Under the pieces are notes generated by a model. The model saw nothing but the letters and a program-made list of their open reading frames with translations, searched no databases and was not told where the DNA came from. This document shows positions 7,967 to 17,238 of a stretch of DNA of 64,000 bases, piece after piece. Source of the DNA: Variovorax sp. OAS795 (GTDB lineage: Bacteria > Pseudomonadota > Gammaproteobacteria > Burkholderiales > Burkholderiaceae_C). Position 1 is the first letter of the stretch. Each line of letters starts with the position of its first letter. The translations under genes and the position numbers were made by a program. The stretch spans positions 4,030,001-4,094,000 of the forward strand of contig NZ_JBEPOH010000001.1 of assembly GCF_040546685.1 (NCBI RefSeq), read 5' to 3'.

Positions 7967-9321
7967 GCGCCTTCGTCGCCAAGCAGACCGGCCCCGACAC
8001 GCTGGCCGGCCGCCTGACCCGCACGCTGATCGTCTGGGTCGGCGGCGTGTGGATGCTGTGCGTGCTGGCCGTGGTCTGGTATGTGGACCGCGAGATCAAC
8101 CACAACTTCGACAACGAACTGGTCGAGGTGTCGCACCGCATGTTCGACATGGCGGTGCAGGAACTCGACAAGCTCCAGCCGCAGGGGGCCACGCCCGGCG
8201 CCCTGCCGATGGTCGCGCCCAAGCAGCTGTTCTCGGAAGACGCCGTCAACTACCAGATCGTCGACATCCACGAGCATGTGCTGCTGCGCTCGGCCGAAGC
8301 GCCCAACGCGGCCTTCGACGTGCCGCTGGCCGCGGGCTTCGCCAACAACCAGACCTGGCGCGTCTATACCGTGCGGCATCCCGCGCGCGGCCTGTACTTC
8401 CAGGTGGCCGATCCGCTGGACGAACGGCGCACCGCGCTGAACCGGACGCTGTACGGCCTGATCATTCCGCTGGGCGCCGTGCTGCCGCTGCTGGCGCTCG
8501 TGCTGCGCAACGTGGCGCGCGCCGAACTGCGCGTGCTGCAGGAGCTCGCGGGCGAGATCGAGAAACGCAGCGGCGCCGACCTGCGGCCCATCACGCTGCC
8601 CGGCCTGCCGCGCGAGCTGCGATCCGTGGGCGACCACGTCAACAGCCTGCTGGAGCGCCTGTCGCAGTCGCTGGACGTCGAGCGCGCGCTGGCCGCCAAT
8701 GCGGCGCACGAACTGCGAACCCCGCTGGCGGCCGCGCGGCTGCGGCTGCAGACGGCGCTCGAGCACGACCTGCAGCGCAACGATGTGCAGGCTGCGCTCG
8801 ACGCGCTGCAGATCCTGAGCCACCGCACCGAAAAGCTGCTGCAGCTCTCGCGCGCCGAATCGGGCGCCTCGCTCGCGCGCTCGCGGGTCGACCTGGTGCA
8901 ACTCGCGGGCGCGGTGGTGCAGGAATTCTGGAAAGACCCGCAGATCAGCGAGCGCCTCGCGCTCAAGGTGCCCGACGCCATCGCGCCCGTGGCCTCGGGC
9001 GACGTCGATGCGCTGGCCATCGCGCTGCGCAACCTGGTGGAAAACGCCCTGCGCTATGGCGGGAGCGGCCGCGTGGTGATCGAGGTGATGGCGGCCTGCA
9101 CGCTCGCGGTGCGCGACTTCGGCCCGGGCGTCAGCGCAGAGCAGCTCGCCACGCTGCAGCAGCGCCATGTGCGGCACAGCTCCGATCGCGCAGGCTACGG
9201 CCTGGGTTTGTCCATCGTGGGCACCATCGTCGAGAAACACGGCGCGAAGCTCGAACTGGCATCGCCCCCGGCAGGGGCCGCCAGCGGGTTCGAGGCGCGC
9301 ATCGTGCTGCGGCCGGCCTGA
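7963..9321 (+). CDS. Sensor histidine kinase, PmrB/QseC-like
   Basis: 452 residues. Two membrane segments (about 23-45 and 155-180) bracket a ~110-residue periplasmic sensor region. The HisKA box is NAAHELRTPLAAARLR, followed by an HATPase domain with N box LRNLVENALRYGG, G1 DFGPGVS and G2 GYGLGLSIV. All residues for autophosphorylation are present. No clustered acidic ExxE iron-sensing motif is evident in the sensor region, unlike enterobacterial PmrB, so the signal may differ. It is translationally coupled to the response regulator. Confidence 0.82.
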   Translation: MSAFVAKQTGPDTLAGRLTRTLIVWVGGVWMLCVLAVVWYVDREINHNFDNELVEVSHRMFDMAVQELDKLQPQGATPGALPMVAPKQLFSEDAVNYQIVDIHEHVLLRSAEAPNAAFDVPLAAGFANNQTWRVYTVRHPARGLYFQVADPLDERRTALNRTLYGLIIPLGAVLPLLALVLRNVARAELRVLQELAGEIEKRSGADLRPITLPGLPRELRSVGDHVNSLLERLSQSLDVERALAANAAHELRTPLAAARLRLQTALEHDLQRNDVQAALDALQILSHRTEKLLQLSRAESGASLARSRVDLVQLAGAVVQEFWKDPQISERLALKVPDAIAPVASGDVDALAIALRNLVENALRYGGSGRVVIEVMAACTLAVRDFGPGVSAEQLATLQQRHVRHSSDRAGYGLGLSIVGTIVEKHGAKLELASPPAGAASGFEARIVLRPA

Positions 9322-9352
9322 GGCGCCGCGCCAGGGACGAGGCGCGGGCCGC

Positions 9353-9775
9353 TCAGTCGCTCACGACCGCGCGCAGCCAGTCCGGCAACGGCAGCGCCTT
9401 CTGCTTCGGAAAATCGACCCAGATCGTGGTCGCACCGCCCGCCGCGCAGATCACCTCGGGCGCTTCGGCGCGCGCCATGGTGGCCCAGCTTTCGAACGTG
9501 GTGCGGGCCGGGTCGCTCACGTACATCTTGAGCAGCACGTCGCCGGGATACTCGATCTGGCGGTAGAAGTTGCAGAAGGCATTGACGATCACCATGCCTT
9601 CGCCGCCCGGCGCGGGCTCGATGCCGAGCGACCGGATCCAGTCGATGCGCGCGGTTTCCAGGTAGCGAAAGTAAGTGCCGTTGTTCAGGTGGCCCATGGC
9701 GTCCATGTCGCCCCAGCGTATGGGGATGGACATCTCGAAGACGAACTTCTTCTTCTCGGGAATTTCGATTCTCAT
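9353..9775 (-). CDS. Acyl-CoA thioesterase, 4HBT/YbgC-like hotdog fold
   Basis: 140 residues from ATG 9775 (MRIEIPEKKK). The hotdog active-site signature RWGDMDAMGHLNNGTYFRY is intact, with the catalytic Asp and the HxNN helix start. Enzymes of this group hydrolyse short or aromatic acyl-CoA thioesters in the cytoplasm. It follows the SDR gene by 25 nt on the same strand, suggesting one transcript. The specific acyl-CoA is unknown. Confidence 0.78.
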   Translation of the reverse strand: MRIEIPEKKKFVFEMSIPIRWGDMDAMGHLNNGTYFRYLETARIDWIRSLGIEPAPGGEGMVIVNAFCNFYRQIEYPGDVLLKMYVSDPARTTFESWATMARAEAPEVICAAGGATTIWVDFPKQKALPLPDWLRAVVSD

Positions 9776-9800
9776 CGGTCGGTCTTGTGCAATGGGCAGG

Positions 9801-10583
9801 TCAGAGCGCGAAGCCGTCGTCCGCGGCAATCACGGCACCGTTCACGAAATGGCTCTGGCCACTGGCCAGCAGCACGATCAGGCCATCGAGGTCCTCGGGC
9901 TGGCCCACGCGCTTGCGCGGCAGCATGTTCACGAGCTTGGCGCCGCCTTCGGAAAGCCAATGGTCCTGGTTGAGCTCGGTCGAGATGTAGCCGGGGCACA
10001 GCGCGTTCACGTTGATGCCGTGGCGGCCCCATTCGAGCGCCATCGCCTTGGTCATCTGCACCACCGCGGCCTTGCTCATGCAGTAGGTGCCGATCTGCGG
10101 CAGCACCTTGAGCGCCGCCACGGATGCGATGTTGATGATGCGCCCGCCGATGTAGGTGCCCGGCGCCGAACCGCTGGCGCGCGCCAGCATGCGCTTGCCC
10201 ACCTCCTGCGCCACGAAGAACGAGCCCTTGACGTTGGTGTCGAAGATGTAGTCGTAGTCGTCGGGCGTGACATCCGCGAGGCGCTGGGTGGTGCTCACGC
10301 CCGAGTTGTTGACCAGGATGTCGATCGGGCCGACCTCGGTCTCGGCGCGCGCCACCGCGGCCTTGATGCTGCCGATGTCGGTGACGTCGAGCTCGACGGC
10401 ATGCGCGTCGCCGCCCTCGCCCTCGATGCGCGCGCGCAGCTCCTTGAGCTTCTCGATCCGGCGGCTCGCCAGCACCACCGCGGTGCCGGCGCGCGCCAGC
10501 GTCTTGGCAAATTGCGCGCCCAGCCCGCTGGAAGCGCCGGTGACGAAGGCCACGCGGCCCGAAAGGTCGATGCTGTAAGCCAT
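9801..10583 (-). CDS. Short-chain dehydrogenase/reductase (3-oxoacyl-ACP reductase-like)
   Basis: 260 residues, classical SDR. Cofactor loop TGASSGLG near residue 15, DVTD adenine contact, NNSG near 93, catalytic Ser in NIASV and the YCMSK Tyr/Lys pair. The conserved PGYISTEL segment follows. An NAD(P)-dependent alcohol/ketone oxidoreductase; substrate uncertain. Next to a hotdog thioesterase and divergent from ETF-QO, it may take part in acyl-chain or aromatic beta-oxidation. The divergent gap to the ETF-QO start is 115 nt and should hold both promoters. Confidence 0.8.
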   Translation of the reverse strand: MAYSIDLSGRVAFVTGASSGLGAQFAKTLARAGTAVVLASRRIEKLKELRARIEGEGGDAHAVELDVTDIGSIKAAVARAETEVGPIDILVNNSGVSTTQRLADVTPDDYDYIFDTNVKGSFFVAQEVGKRMLARASGSAPGTYIGGRIINIASVAALKVLPQIGTYCMSKAAVVQMTKAMALEWGRHGINVNALCPGYISTELNQDHWLSEGGAKLVNMLPRKRVGQPEDLDGLIVLLASGQSHFVNGAVIAADDGFAL

Positions 10584-10698
10584 GGAAGGGGTCCTGTTGG
10601 GTCGTTTCCGAGTCGCCGAGGCGACGCCCGGCACTCCACATAAAATGTTTCGCGCCCTCGAAGCGTCCGAGCCTCAAATCATTATCGACGAGACCCAC

Positions 10699-12396
10699 AT
10701 GACCCACGACGAAATCCTCGCCCAGTTCGGCCCCCGCGAATCCATGGAATATGACGTGGTGGTCGTCGGCGGCGGCCCGGCCGGCCTCTCGACCGCCATC
10801 CGGCTCAAGCAGCTCGCGGCCCAGCACGAAAAGGAAATCTCGGTGGTGGTGCTCGAGAAGGGCTCCGAGCCCGGCGCGCACATCCTCTCGGGCGCAATCA
10901 TGGACCCGCGCGCCCTCAACGAGCTGCTGCCCGACTGGAAGGAACAAGGCGCCCCGCTGAACCAGCCCGTGACCGACGACGCGATGGTGTTCCTGGGCGA
11001 AAAATCGGGCCTGCGCACGCCCAATGCCTTCCTGCCGGCCTGCTTCCAGAACCACGGCAACTACATCATCAGCCTCGGCGCCTTCACCAAGTGGCTCGCG
11101 CAGCAGGCCGAGAACCTGGGCGTCGAAATCTTCCCCGGCTTCCCGGCGGCCGAAGTGCTCTACAACGAGAACGGTTCGGTGCGCGGCGTCGCCACCGGCA
11201 ACCTGGGCGTGGGCAAGGACGGCGAACCCACCGAGAACTTCCAGCTCGGCATGGAGCTCCTGGGCAAGTACACGGTGTTTGCCGAAGGCGCGCGCGGCCA
11301 CCTCGGCCGGCAGCTCATCAGCCGCTTCAAGCTGGACGAAGGCAAGGACCCGCAGACCTACGGCCTCGGCGTGAAGGAAGTGTGGGAGATCGACCCCAAG
11401 CGCCACCAGCCCGGCTTCGTGCTGCACACCGCCGGCTGGCCGATGAACAGCGACACCTACGGCGGCGCCTTTCTCTATCACATGGAGGACAACAAGATCT
11501 CCATGGGCTTCATCACCGGGCTGGACTACAGCAACCCGTACCTGAGCCCGTTCGAGGAAATGCAGCGCTGGAAGCTGCACCCGAACATCCGCTGGTACCT
11601 GGAAGGCGACGAAGCCAAGGGCATCAAGCCGGCCAAGCGCATCGGCTACGGCGCGCGCGCCATCACGGCGGGCGGCCTGATGTCGCTGCCCAAGACGGTG
11701 TTCCCGGGCGGCGCGCTGGTCGGCTGCGAAGCGGGCTACCTGAACGTGAGCCGCATCAAGGGCAGCCACGCCGCGATCAAGACCGGCATGCTGGCCGCCG
11801 AAGCGGCGTTCGATGCACTGCAGGCCGGCCGCCAGCATGACGAGCTCACGGCGTATCCGGCCGCCTTCGAGAAGAGCTGGCTCTACACGGAGCTGAACAA
11901 GGCCCGCAACTTCAAGGCGTGGTTCAAGAAGGGCCTGGGAATCGCGACCTTCATGAACGGCATCGAGCAATGGCTGCTCAAGGGCCACATTCCATGGACC
12001 CTGCACCGGAGCAAGCCGGACCACCTGTACCTCAAGCCGGCAGCGGAGTGCAAGCCCATCACGTACCCCAAGCCGGACGGCAAGCTCACTTTCGACCGCC
12101 TCTCGAGCGTGTTCATCAGCAACACCAACCACGAGGAACAGCAGCCGGCCCACCTGACGCTCAAGGATGCGTCGGTGCCGGTGAACATCAACCTGTCGAA
12201 GTTCGCGGGGCCCGAAAGCCGCTATTGCCCCGCCGGTGTCTACGAGTTCGTGGCCACCGAAGGCGGCAAGGAGCGCCTGCAGATCAATGCGCAGAATTGC
12301 GTGCATTGCAAGACTTGCGACATCAAGGACCCGACGCAGAACATCGTGTGGGTCACGCCTGAAGGGGGCGGCGGGCCTAACTACGTGGGGATGTAA
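10699..12396 (+). CDS. Electron transfer flavoprotein-ubiquinone oxidoreductase
   Basis: 565 residues. FAD-binding VVVGGGPAGLSTA near residue 20; the ubiquinone and FAD domains follow; four cysteines (Cys510 in YCPAG, and 534/537/540 in CVHCKTC) bind the [4Fe-4S] cluster near the C-terminus. Length and motif order match ETF-QO throughout. The enzyme passes electrons from ETF, reduced by acyl-CoA and amino-acid dehydrogenases, to ubiquinone at the inner membrane. ATG 10699 was chosen; an in-frame ATG at 10645 would add 18 residues not typical of the family. Confidence 0.93.
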   Translation: MTHDEILAQFGPRESMEYDVVVVGGGPAGLSTAIRLKQLAAQHEKEISVVVLEKGSEPGAHILSGAIMDPRALNELLPDWKEQGAPLNQPVTDDAMVFLGEKSGLRTPNAFLPACFQNHGNYIISLGAFTKWLAQQAENLGVEIFPGFPAAEVLYNENGSVRGVATGNLGVGKDGEPTENFQLGMELLGKYTVFAEGARGHLGRQLISRFKLDEGKDPQTYGLGVKEVWEIDPKRHQPGFVLHTAGWPMNSDTYGGAFLYHMEDNKISMGFITGLDYSNPYLSPFEEMQRWKLHPNIRWYLEGDEAKGIKPAKRIGYGARAITAGGLMSLPKTVFPGGALVGCEAGYLNVSRIKGSHAAIKTGMLAAEAAFDALQAGRQHDELTAYPAAFEKSWLYTELNKARNFKAWFKKGLGIATFMNGIEQWLLKGHIPWTLHRSKPDHLYLKPAAECKPITYPKPDGKLTFDRLSSVFISNTNHEEQQPAHLTLKDASVPVNINLSKFAGPESRYCPAGVYEFVATEGGKERLQINAQNCVHCKTCDIKDPTQNIVWVTPEGGGGPNYVGM

Positions 12397-12434
12397 TTCG
12401 CGGTCTCTGCGCAGCGAAATAAAGGAGGCGGCCT

Positions 12435-12449
12435 GCGGCCCTAGGCCGC
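12435..12449. other. Short perfect hairpin after ETF-QO
   Basis: GCGGCC-CTA-GGCCGC, 6-bp arms with a 3-nt loop, in the 122-nt convergent gap between the ETF-QO and 5-oxoprolinase stop codons. No U-tract follows on either strand, so it is not a canonical intrinsic terminator. It may still block or protect the converging transcripts. No gene is seen in this gap. Confidence 0.3.
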
Positions 12450-12518
12450 GCCGGGGGACATTCGCGGAGCAGAGCACGCCGTCGGCGGGATCGCGCCCCG
12501 CCCCACAGGACCCGACGC

Positions 12519-15500
12519 TCAGCCCTCGCCCCACCCTCCCCCACCAGGCGTCTCGATCACGAACACGTCCCCTGGCGCCATCTGCACCTGCCCGATGTGG
12601 TCCAGCGCCTCGACCGTCCCATCGGCCCGCTCGACACGGTTGACGCCCACGGCACCGGCCTCGCCACCCGCACCGCCGAACGCCCCGTAGAGTCGGCCAT
12701 TGCTGAGGATCGATGCCGTCATCGGTGCCAGGAAGCGCACGCGCCGCACACCGCCGTCGCCGCCATGCCAACGCCCCGCCCCACCCGAACCGGTGCGCAG
12801 GCGATAACTGTCGAGCCGCACCGGGTAGCGGAACTCCAGCACCTCGGGGTCGGTCAGGCGCGAGTTGGTCATGTGGGTCTGGACCACGCTCGTACCGTCG
12901 AAGCCGGGGCCCGCGCCCGAGCCGCCCGAAATGGTTTCGTAGTACTGGTGCGCGCCGTCGCCGAAGGTGAAGTTGTTCATGGTGCACTGGCTGGCAGCCA
13001 TCACGCCCAGCGCACCGTAGAGCGCATTGGTCACGCAGCTCGAGGTTTCGACATTGCCCGCCACCACCGCGGCCGGCGGCAACGGGTTGAGCATGCAGCC
13101 GTCGGGCACGATCACCTTGATCGGCTTCAGGCAGCCCGCATTGAGCGGAATGTCGTCGTCCACCAGCGTGCGGAACACGTAGAGCACGGCCGCCATGGTG
13201 ATGGCGCGCGGGGCGTTGAAGTTGTTGGGCAGCTGCGCGCTGGTGCCGGTGAAATCGACCGTGGCCGAGCGCGCCACCGGATCGACCTCGACCCGCACGC
13301 GGATCTGCGCGCCGTTGTCCAGCGGCAGCGTGAACTCGCCGTTCTTGAGCGCCGTGATCACGCGGCGCACCGACTCCTCGGCGTTGTCCTGCACGTGGCC
13401 CATGTAGGCAGCCACCGTCTCGCGGCCGAACTGCGCGACCATGGCCTGCAGCTCCTGCACGCCCTTCTCGTTGGCGGCGATCTGCGCGCGCAGGTCGGCC
13501 AGGTTCTGCTCGATGTTGCGCGACGGGTGCGCCCCGCCGCCCAGCAGTGCGCGCAGCTCGGCTTCGCGCAGGCGGCCGCCCTCCACGAGCTTGAAGTTGT
13601 CGATCAGCACGCCTTCGTCGCCGATGGTGCTGGAGAACGGCGGCATCGAGCCCGGCGTGATGCCGCCGACATCGGCATGGTGGCCGCGCGAAGCCACGTA
13701 GAACGAAGGCCGTGCATCGCGCGCCTCGAGGTACACCGGCGTCACCACCGTGATGTCGGGCAGGTGCGTGCCGCCGTGGTAGGGGTCGTTCAGCACGAAG
13801 ACGTCGCCGGGCTTCATGCCGGGGTTGCCGTCGATCACGGTCTTGATCGATTCGCTCATCGAGCCCAGGTGCACCGGCATGTGCGGCGCATTGGCGATCA
13901 GGTTGCCCTGCACGTCGAACAGCGCGCAGGAAAAGTCGAGCCGCTCCTTGATGTTGACCGAGTAGGCCGTGTTCTGCAGGCGCAGGCCCATCTGCTCGGC
14001 AATGTTCATGAAGAGGTTGTTGAACACCTCGAGCATCACCGGGTCGGCGCTCGTGCCCATGGCCTGCGTGGCGACGCGCGGGCGCACGCGGTGCAGCTCG
14101 ATGCCGGTGGCGGTGGTGCGGGCCTGCCAGCCGGGCTCGATCACCGTGGTGGCGTTGCGGCCCGCAAGGATGGCGGGGCCGTCGACCGCGGCGCCCGGCC
14201 GGAGGGCCGCTTCGTCGAACAGCGCGGCATGGCGCCAGCCGGCGGCTTCTTCGTCGGCCTCGCAGTACATGCGCACCCGGGCCAGCGGCTCGGGCGCATG
14301 GGGAACGGTATCGGCCGGCGCGGCCGGCGGTGCGGCGCGCTCGCCGGCGCCCACGGCTTCGACCGTGACCGCTTCGAGCACGAGTTGGCGATCGGCCATC
14401 AGGAAGGCGAAGCGGCGGCGGTAGGCGTTTTCGAACTCGCCGCGCATCGCGGCGATCGCCTCGTCGGCCGAGCCCTCCATGGGGAGCGTGCAAGCCAGCG
14501 CGGTATCGGTTCCTTCGTAGCGAAGCTGCACGCGGTACACCGCGGCGATGACCGCATCCGCCACGCCCTGCTCGCGCAGTTCTCCCTTGGCCTCTGCCGC
14601 GAGCGCGTCCGCGGCCTTGCGCGCGCCAGCCAGCCCGGCCCCGTCGAGCCTGCGTTCCAGCGCCAGTTCGCGCATGGCCAGCTGGTCGGCCAACCCCATG
14701 CCGAAGGCCGAGAGCACGCCCGCGAGTGGATGCAGGTAGACGCTGCGCATGCCCAGTGCATCGGCCACCAGGCAGGCGTGCTGCCCGCCCGCGCCGCCGA
14801 AGCACTGCAGCGTGTACTGTGTGACGTCGTAGCCGCGCGCCACCGAAATGCGCTTGACCGCATTGGCCATGCTGGCCACCGCGATGCGCAGCGCGCCGCT
14901 CGCAACTTCTTCAGCGCTCACAGCGCGGCCCGTGGCCTCCGACATGCGCTGCGCCATGGCTTCGAAGCCCCGCCGCGCAGCAGCCAGGTCGAGCGGTTCG
15001 TCGCCGTCGGGGCCGAAGACAGGGGGAAAGTACGAGGGCTGGATCTTGCCGAGCAGCACGTTCGCATCGGTGGTGGTGAGCGGACCGCCGCGCCGGTAGC
15101 TGGCTGGGCCCGGGTTGGCGCCGGCCGACTCCGGCCCGACACGCAGCCGCGCGCCGTCGAATGCGATGACCGATCCGCCGCCCGCCGCCACCGTGTGGAT
15201 GCTCATCATCGGCGCGCGCATGCGCACGCCGGCCACCTGGGTTTCGAACGAGCGCTCGAACTCGCCGGCGTAGTGCGACACGTCGGTCGAGGTGCCGCCC
15301 ATGTCGAAGCCGATCACGCGCGCATGGCCGGCATCGAGCGCGGTGCGCACCATGCCGACGATGCCGCCCGCCGGTCCCGAGAGAATCGCGTCCTTGCCCT
15401 GGAAGCGGTCGGCCTGCGTGAGCCCGCCCGAACTCTGCATGAAGAACAGCGGCACGCCCGGCATCTGCCGCGACACCTGCTCTACATAGCGCCGAAGGAT

Positions 15501-16166
15501 CGGGCTCAGGTAGGCGTCGACCACGGTGGTGTCGCCGCGCGGCACCAGCTTCATGAGCGGACTTGTCTTGTGCGACACCGACACCTGCGTGAAGCCGATG
15601 GCGCGTGCGATGCGTTCGGCCGCAAGCTCGTGCGCGGTGTAGCGCCAGCCGTGCATGAAGACGATGGCGCATGCGCGCAGGCCCGCATCGAAGGCCTCTT
15701 GCAGCGCGGCGCGCAAGGCGCCCTCGTCCAGCGCCTGCACCACGCCGCCGTGCGCATCCATGCGCTCGTCGGCCTCGATCACGCGCTGGTAGAGCAGCTC
15801 GGGCAGCACGATGCGGCGGTCGAACAGCCGCGGCCGCGCCTGCGTGGCGATGCGCAACGCATCGCGAAAACCAGTGGTGGTGACCAGCACCGTGGGTTCG
15901 CCCTTGCGCTCCAGCAGCGCGTTGGTGGCCACCGTGGTGCCCATCTTCACGCATTCGACGCGCTCGGGAGTGACGGGCTCGCCGGGCGCGAGCTTCAGCA
16001 GGCGGCGGATGCCCTCGACGGCGGCGTCCTTGTACTGCTCGGGGTTCTCGGACAGCAGCTTGAGCGTGTGCAGCCGGCCCTGGGGGTCACGGCCGACCAG
16101 GTCGGTGAACGTGCCGCCGCGGTCGATCCAGAATTGCCAGCGCGGCGGAGAGATGTTGTCTTTCAT
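12519..16166 (-). CDS. oplAH: 5-oxoprolinase (ATP-hydrolysing), fused hydantoinase A/B
   Basis: 1215 residues: an N-terminal hydantoinase-A half (about 1-690) with [14 protein letters not shown] and [14 protein letters not shown] nucleotide-binding loops, then a hydantoinase-B half starting near residue 700 ([20 protein letters not shown]) and ending in a Gly-rich tail [11 protein letters not shown]. The fused single-chain form and length are those of eukaryote-like 5-oxoprolinase. It opens 5-oxoproline (pyroglutamate) to glutamate with ATP in the cytoplasm; related enzymes act on hydantoins. It is the last gene of the LysR-led leftward group, behind TRAP genes and a DUF1445 gene, which supports a catabolic role on an imported cyclic amide. 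Confidence 0.85.
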   Translation of the reverse strand: MKDNISPPRWQFWIDRGGTFTDLVGRDPQGRLHTLKLLSENPEQYKDAAVEGIRRLLKLAPGEPVTPERVECVKMGTTVATNALLERKGEPTVLVTTTGFRDALRIATQARPRLFDRRIVLPELLYQRVIEADERMDAHGGVVQALDEGALRAALQEAFDAGLRACAIVFMHGWRYTAHELAAERIARAIGFTQVSVSHKTSPLMKLVPRGDTTVVDAYLSPILRRYVEQVSRQMPGVPLFFMQSSGGLTQADRFQGKDAILSGPAGGIVGMVRTALDAGHARVIGFDMGGTSTDVSHYAGEFERSFETQVAGVRMRAPMMSIHTVAAGGGSVIAFDGARLRVGPESAGANPGPASYRRGGPLTTTDANVLLGKIQPSYFPPVFGPDGDEPLDLAAARRGFEAMAQRMSEATGRAVSAEEVASGALRIAVASMANAVKRISVARGYDVTQYTLQCFGGAGGQHACLVADALGMRSVYLHPLAGVLSAFGMGLADQLAMRELALERRLDGAGLAGARKAADALAAEAKGELREQGVADAVIAAVYRVQLRYEGTDTALACTLPMEGSADEAIAAMRGEFENAYRRRFAFLMADRQLVLEAVTVEAVGAGERAAPPAAPADTVPHAPEPLARVRMYCEADEEAAGWRHAALFDEAALRPGAAVDGPAILAGRNATTVIEPGWQARTTATGIELHRVRPRVATQAMGTSADPVMLEVFNNLFMNIAEQMGLRLQNTAYSVNIKERLDFSCALFDVQGNLIANAPHMPVHLGSMSESIKTVIDGNPGMKPGDVFVLNDPYHGGTHLPDITVVTPVYLEARDARPSFYVASRGHHADVGGITPGSMPPFSSTIGDEGVLIDNFKLVEGGRLREAELRALLGGGAHPSRNIEQNLADLRAQIAANEKGVQELQAMVAQFGRETVAAYMGHVQDNAEESVRRVITALKNGEFTLPLDNGAQIRVRVEVDPVARSATVDFTGTSAQLPNNFNAPRAITMAAVLYVFRTLVDDDIPLNAGCLKPIKVIVPDGCMLNPLPPAAVVAGNVETSSCVTNALYGALGVMAASQCTMNNFTFGDGAHQYYETISGGSGAGPGFDGTSVVQTHMTNSRLTDPEVLEFRYPVRLDSYRLRTGSGGAGRWHGGDGGVRRVRFLAPMTASILSNGRLYGAFGGAGGEAGAVGVNRVERADGTVEALDHIGQVQMAPGDVFVIETPGGGGWGEG

Positions 16167-16200
16167 GGTGTATCAGTTCTGGTTTGATTGAATATCGCCT

Positions 16201-16218
16201 GCTCCGCACGTGCGGAGC
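16201..16218. other. 18-nt perfect palindrome between the TRAP binding-protein gene and oplAH
   Basis: GCTCCGCACGTGCGGAGC is fully self-complementary. It sits in the 68-nt gap inside the operon. No U-run follows on the minus strand, so read-through to oplAH is expected; it may stabilise or define an mRNA end within the operon. Confidence 0.35.
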
Positions 16219-16234
16219 GGCACCTGGAAGTAAG

Positions 16235-17197
16235 TCAGCGCTGGAAGTAATACGGCACGAAGATGCTGTTGGCCTCGTTGCCGACGGAGCGCACCCATTC
16301 GCGCGAGAAGCGCTCGCCGTATCGCTTCAGTTCAGCGTCGAAGCTGGACGGGACGCGGTCCACCTGCATGCCCTCGGCCTTGAGCTTCCGGGTGGCGCTG
16401 TCGGCCTCTTCCTGGCTCTTTGCCCAGCCGCGCAGCTCGGCCTCGCCTGCAGCGGTCAGCACGGCTTGCCGCGCCGCGGGCGGCAGCGCATCGAAGGCCT
16501 TCAGGTTGACGAACACGATGTTCTTCGGGAACCAGGCATTGATCTCGTGATAGTGGCGGAACTGCCCCCAGACCTGGTTCTCCACCCCGGTCACGGCCGA
16601 GGTGATCATGCTGTCGAGCTGGCCCGCGGCCAATGCCTTCCTGACGTCCACCATCGGCACGTCCACGGGCGTGGCGCCCATCATCTCTGCGATGCGCACG
16701 GTGGCCTGGTTGTAGGTGCGCATGCGCGTGCCCTTGAAGTCGGCCGCCGATCGCACCGGCGCGACCGTGTACAGGCCCTGGGGCGGCCAGGGCACAGCGT
16801 AAAGGGCCTTCAGTCCCCGCGCCGCGAAGTGCTTGTCGATCAGGGGCCGCTGCAGGTCCCACAGCCGCCTTGCGTCGGCATAGTTGCCCACCACGAAGGG
16901 AATGGCGTCGGCACCGGCAATGGGAATGGCTTCGACCAGGCTGCTCATGATGGTCTCGCCCGCCTGCACCTGCCCTGTCTGCACCGCCTCGCGGATGTCG
17001 GCCAGCTTGAACAGTGTGTTGTTGGGTCGGACCTCGATGCGCAGCGCCCCCGCCGTGGTCCGCTCGATCTCCGCGGCGAACCACGCGATGTTCTGCGTGT
17101 GGAAGGACTCGGCGCGGTAGCCGGTGGCCAGCTGCCACTTGGTCTCGGCCTGCGCCGAAGCAGCCGCAAGCAACAGGGCGAGCAACAGGTGCTTCAT
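16235..17197 (-). CDS. TRAP transporter substrate-binding protein (DctP-type), copy 2 of this operon
   Basis: 320 residues with a Sec signal peptide (MKHLLLALLLAAASAQA). The DctP fold shows the ligand-binding arginine region GTRMRTYNQAT near residue 175 and the NAWFPKN segment. AGGAG precedes ATG 17197. It is clearly a paralogue of the binding protein at 19150-20115: both begin the mature chain with TKW and share VQTGQV, ARRL, VPWP and MRTYN blocks. It follows the DctM gene by 41 nt, so the single membrane unit in this operon may be served by two binding proteins. Ligand unknown; 5-oxoproline or a related acid is suggested by the operon. Confidence 0.8.
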   Translation of the reverse strand: MKHLLLALLLAAASAQAETKWQLATGYRAESFHTQNIAWFAAEIERTTAGALRIEVRPNNTLFKLADIREAVQTGQVQAGETIMSSLVEAIPIAGADAIPFVVGNYADARRLWDLQRPLIDKHFAARGLKALYAVPWPPQGLYTVAPVRSAADFKGTRMRTYNQATVRIAEMMGATPVDVPMVDVRKALAAGQLDSMITSAVTGVENQVWGQFRHYHEINAWFPKNIVFVNLKAFDALPPAARQAVLTAAGEAELRGWAKSQEEADSATRKLKAEGMQVDRVPSSFDAELKRYGERFSREWVRSVGNEANSIFVPYYFQR

Positions 17198-17238
17198 GGG
17201 AAATCTCCTGCGTGGACGCAAACGGTCGTTCCCGGGCC

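Noticed and set aside
12435..12449. Hairpin GCGGCC-CTA-GGCCGC as a terminator of ETF-QO
   Set aside because: No T-tract on either side, and such short GC hairpins are common at this base composition; kept only as a low-confidence structure.
9772..14805. Very long open frame on the minus strand across the SDR, ETF-QO and 5-oxoprolinase genes
   Set aside because: It is an alternative frame opposite or beside well-recognised genes; its translation is Arg/Gly-rich nonsense typical of high-GC shadows.
12597..16187. 1196-codon plus-strand open frame opposite oplAH
   Set aside because: Shadow of the 5-oxoprolinase frame; no ribosome site and no recognisable domain.
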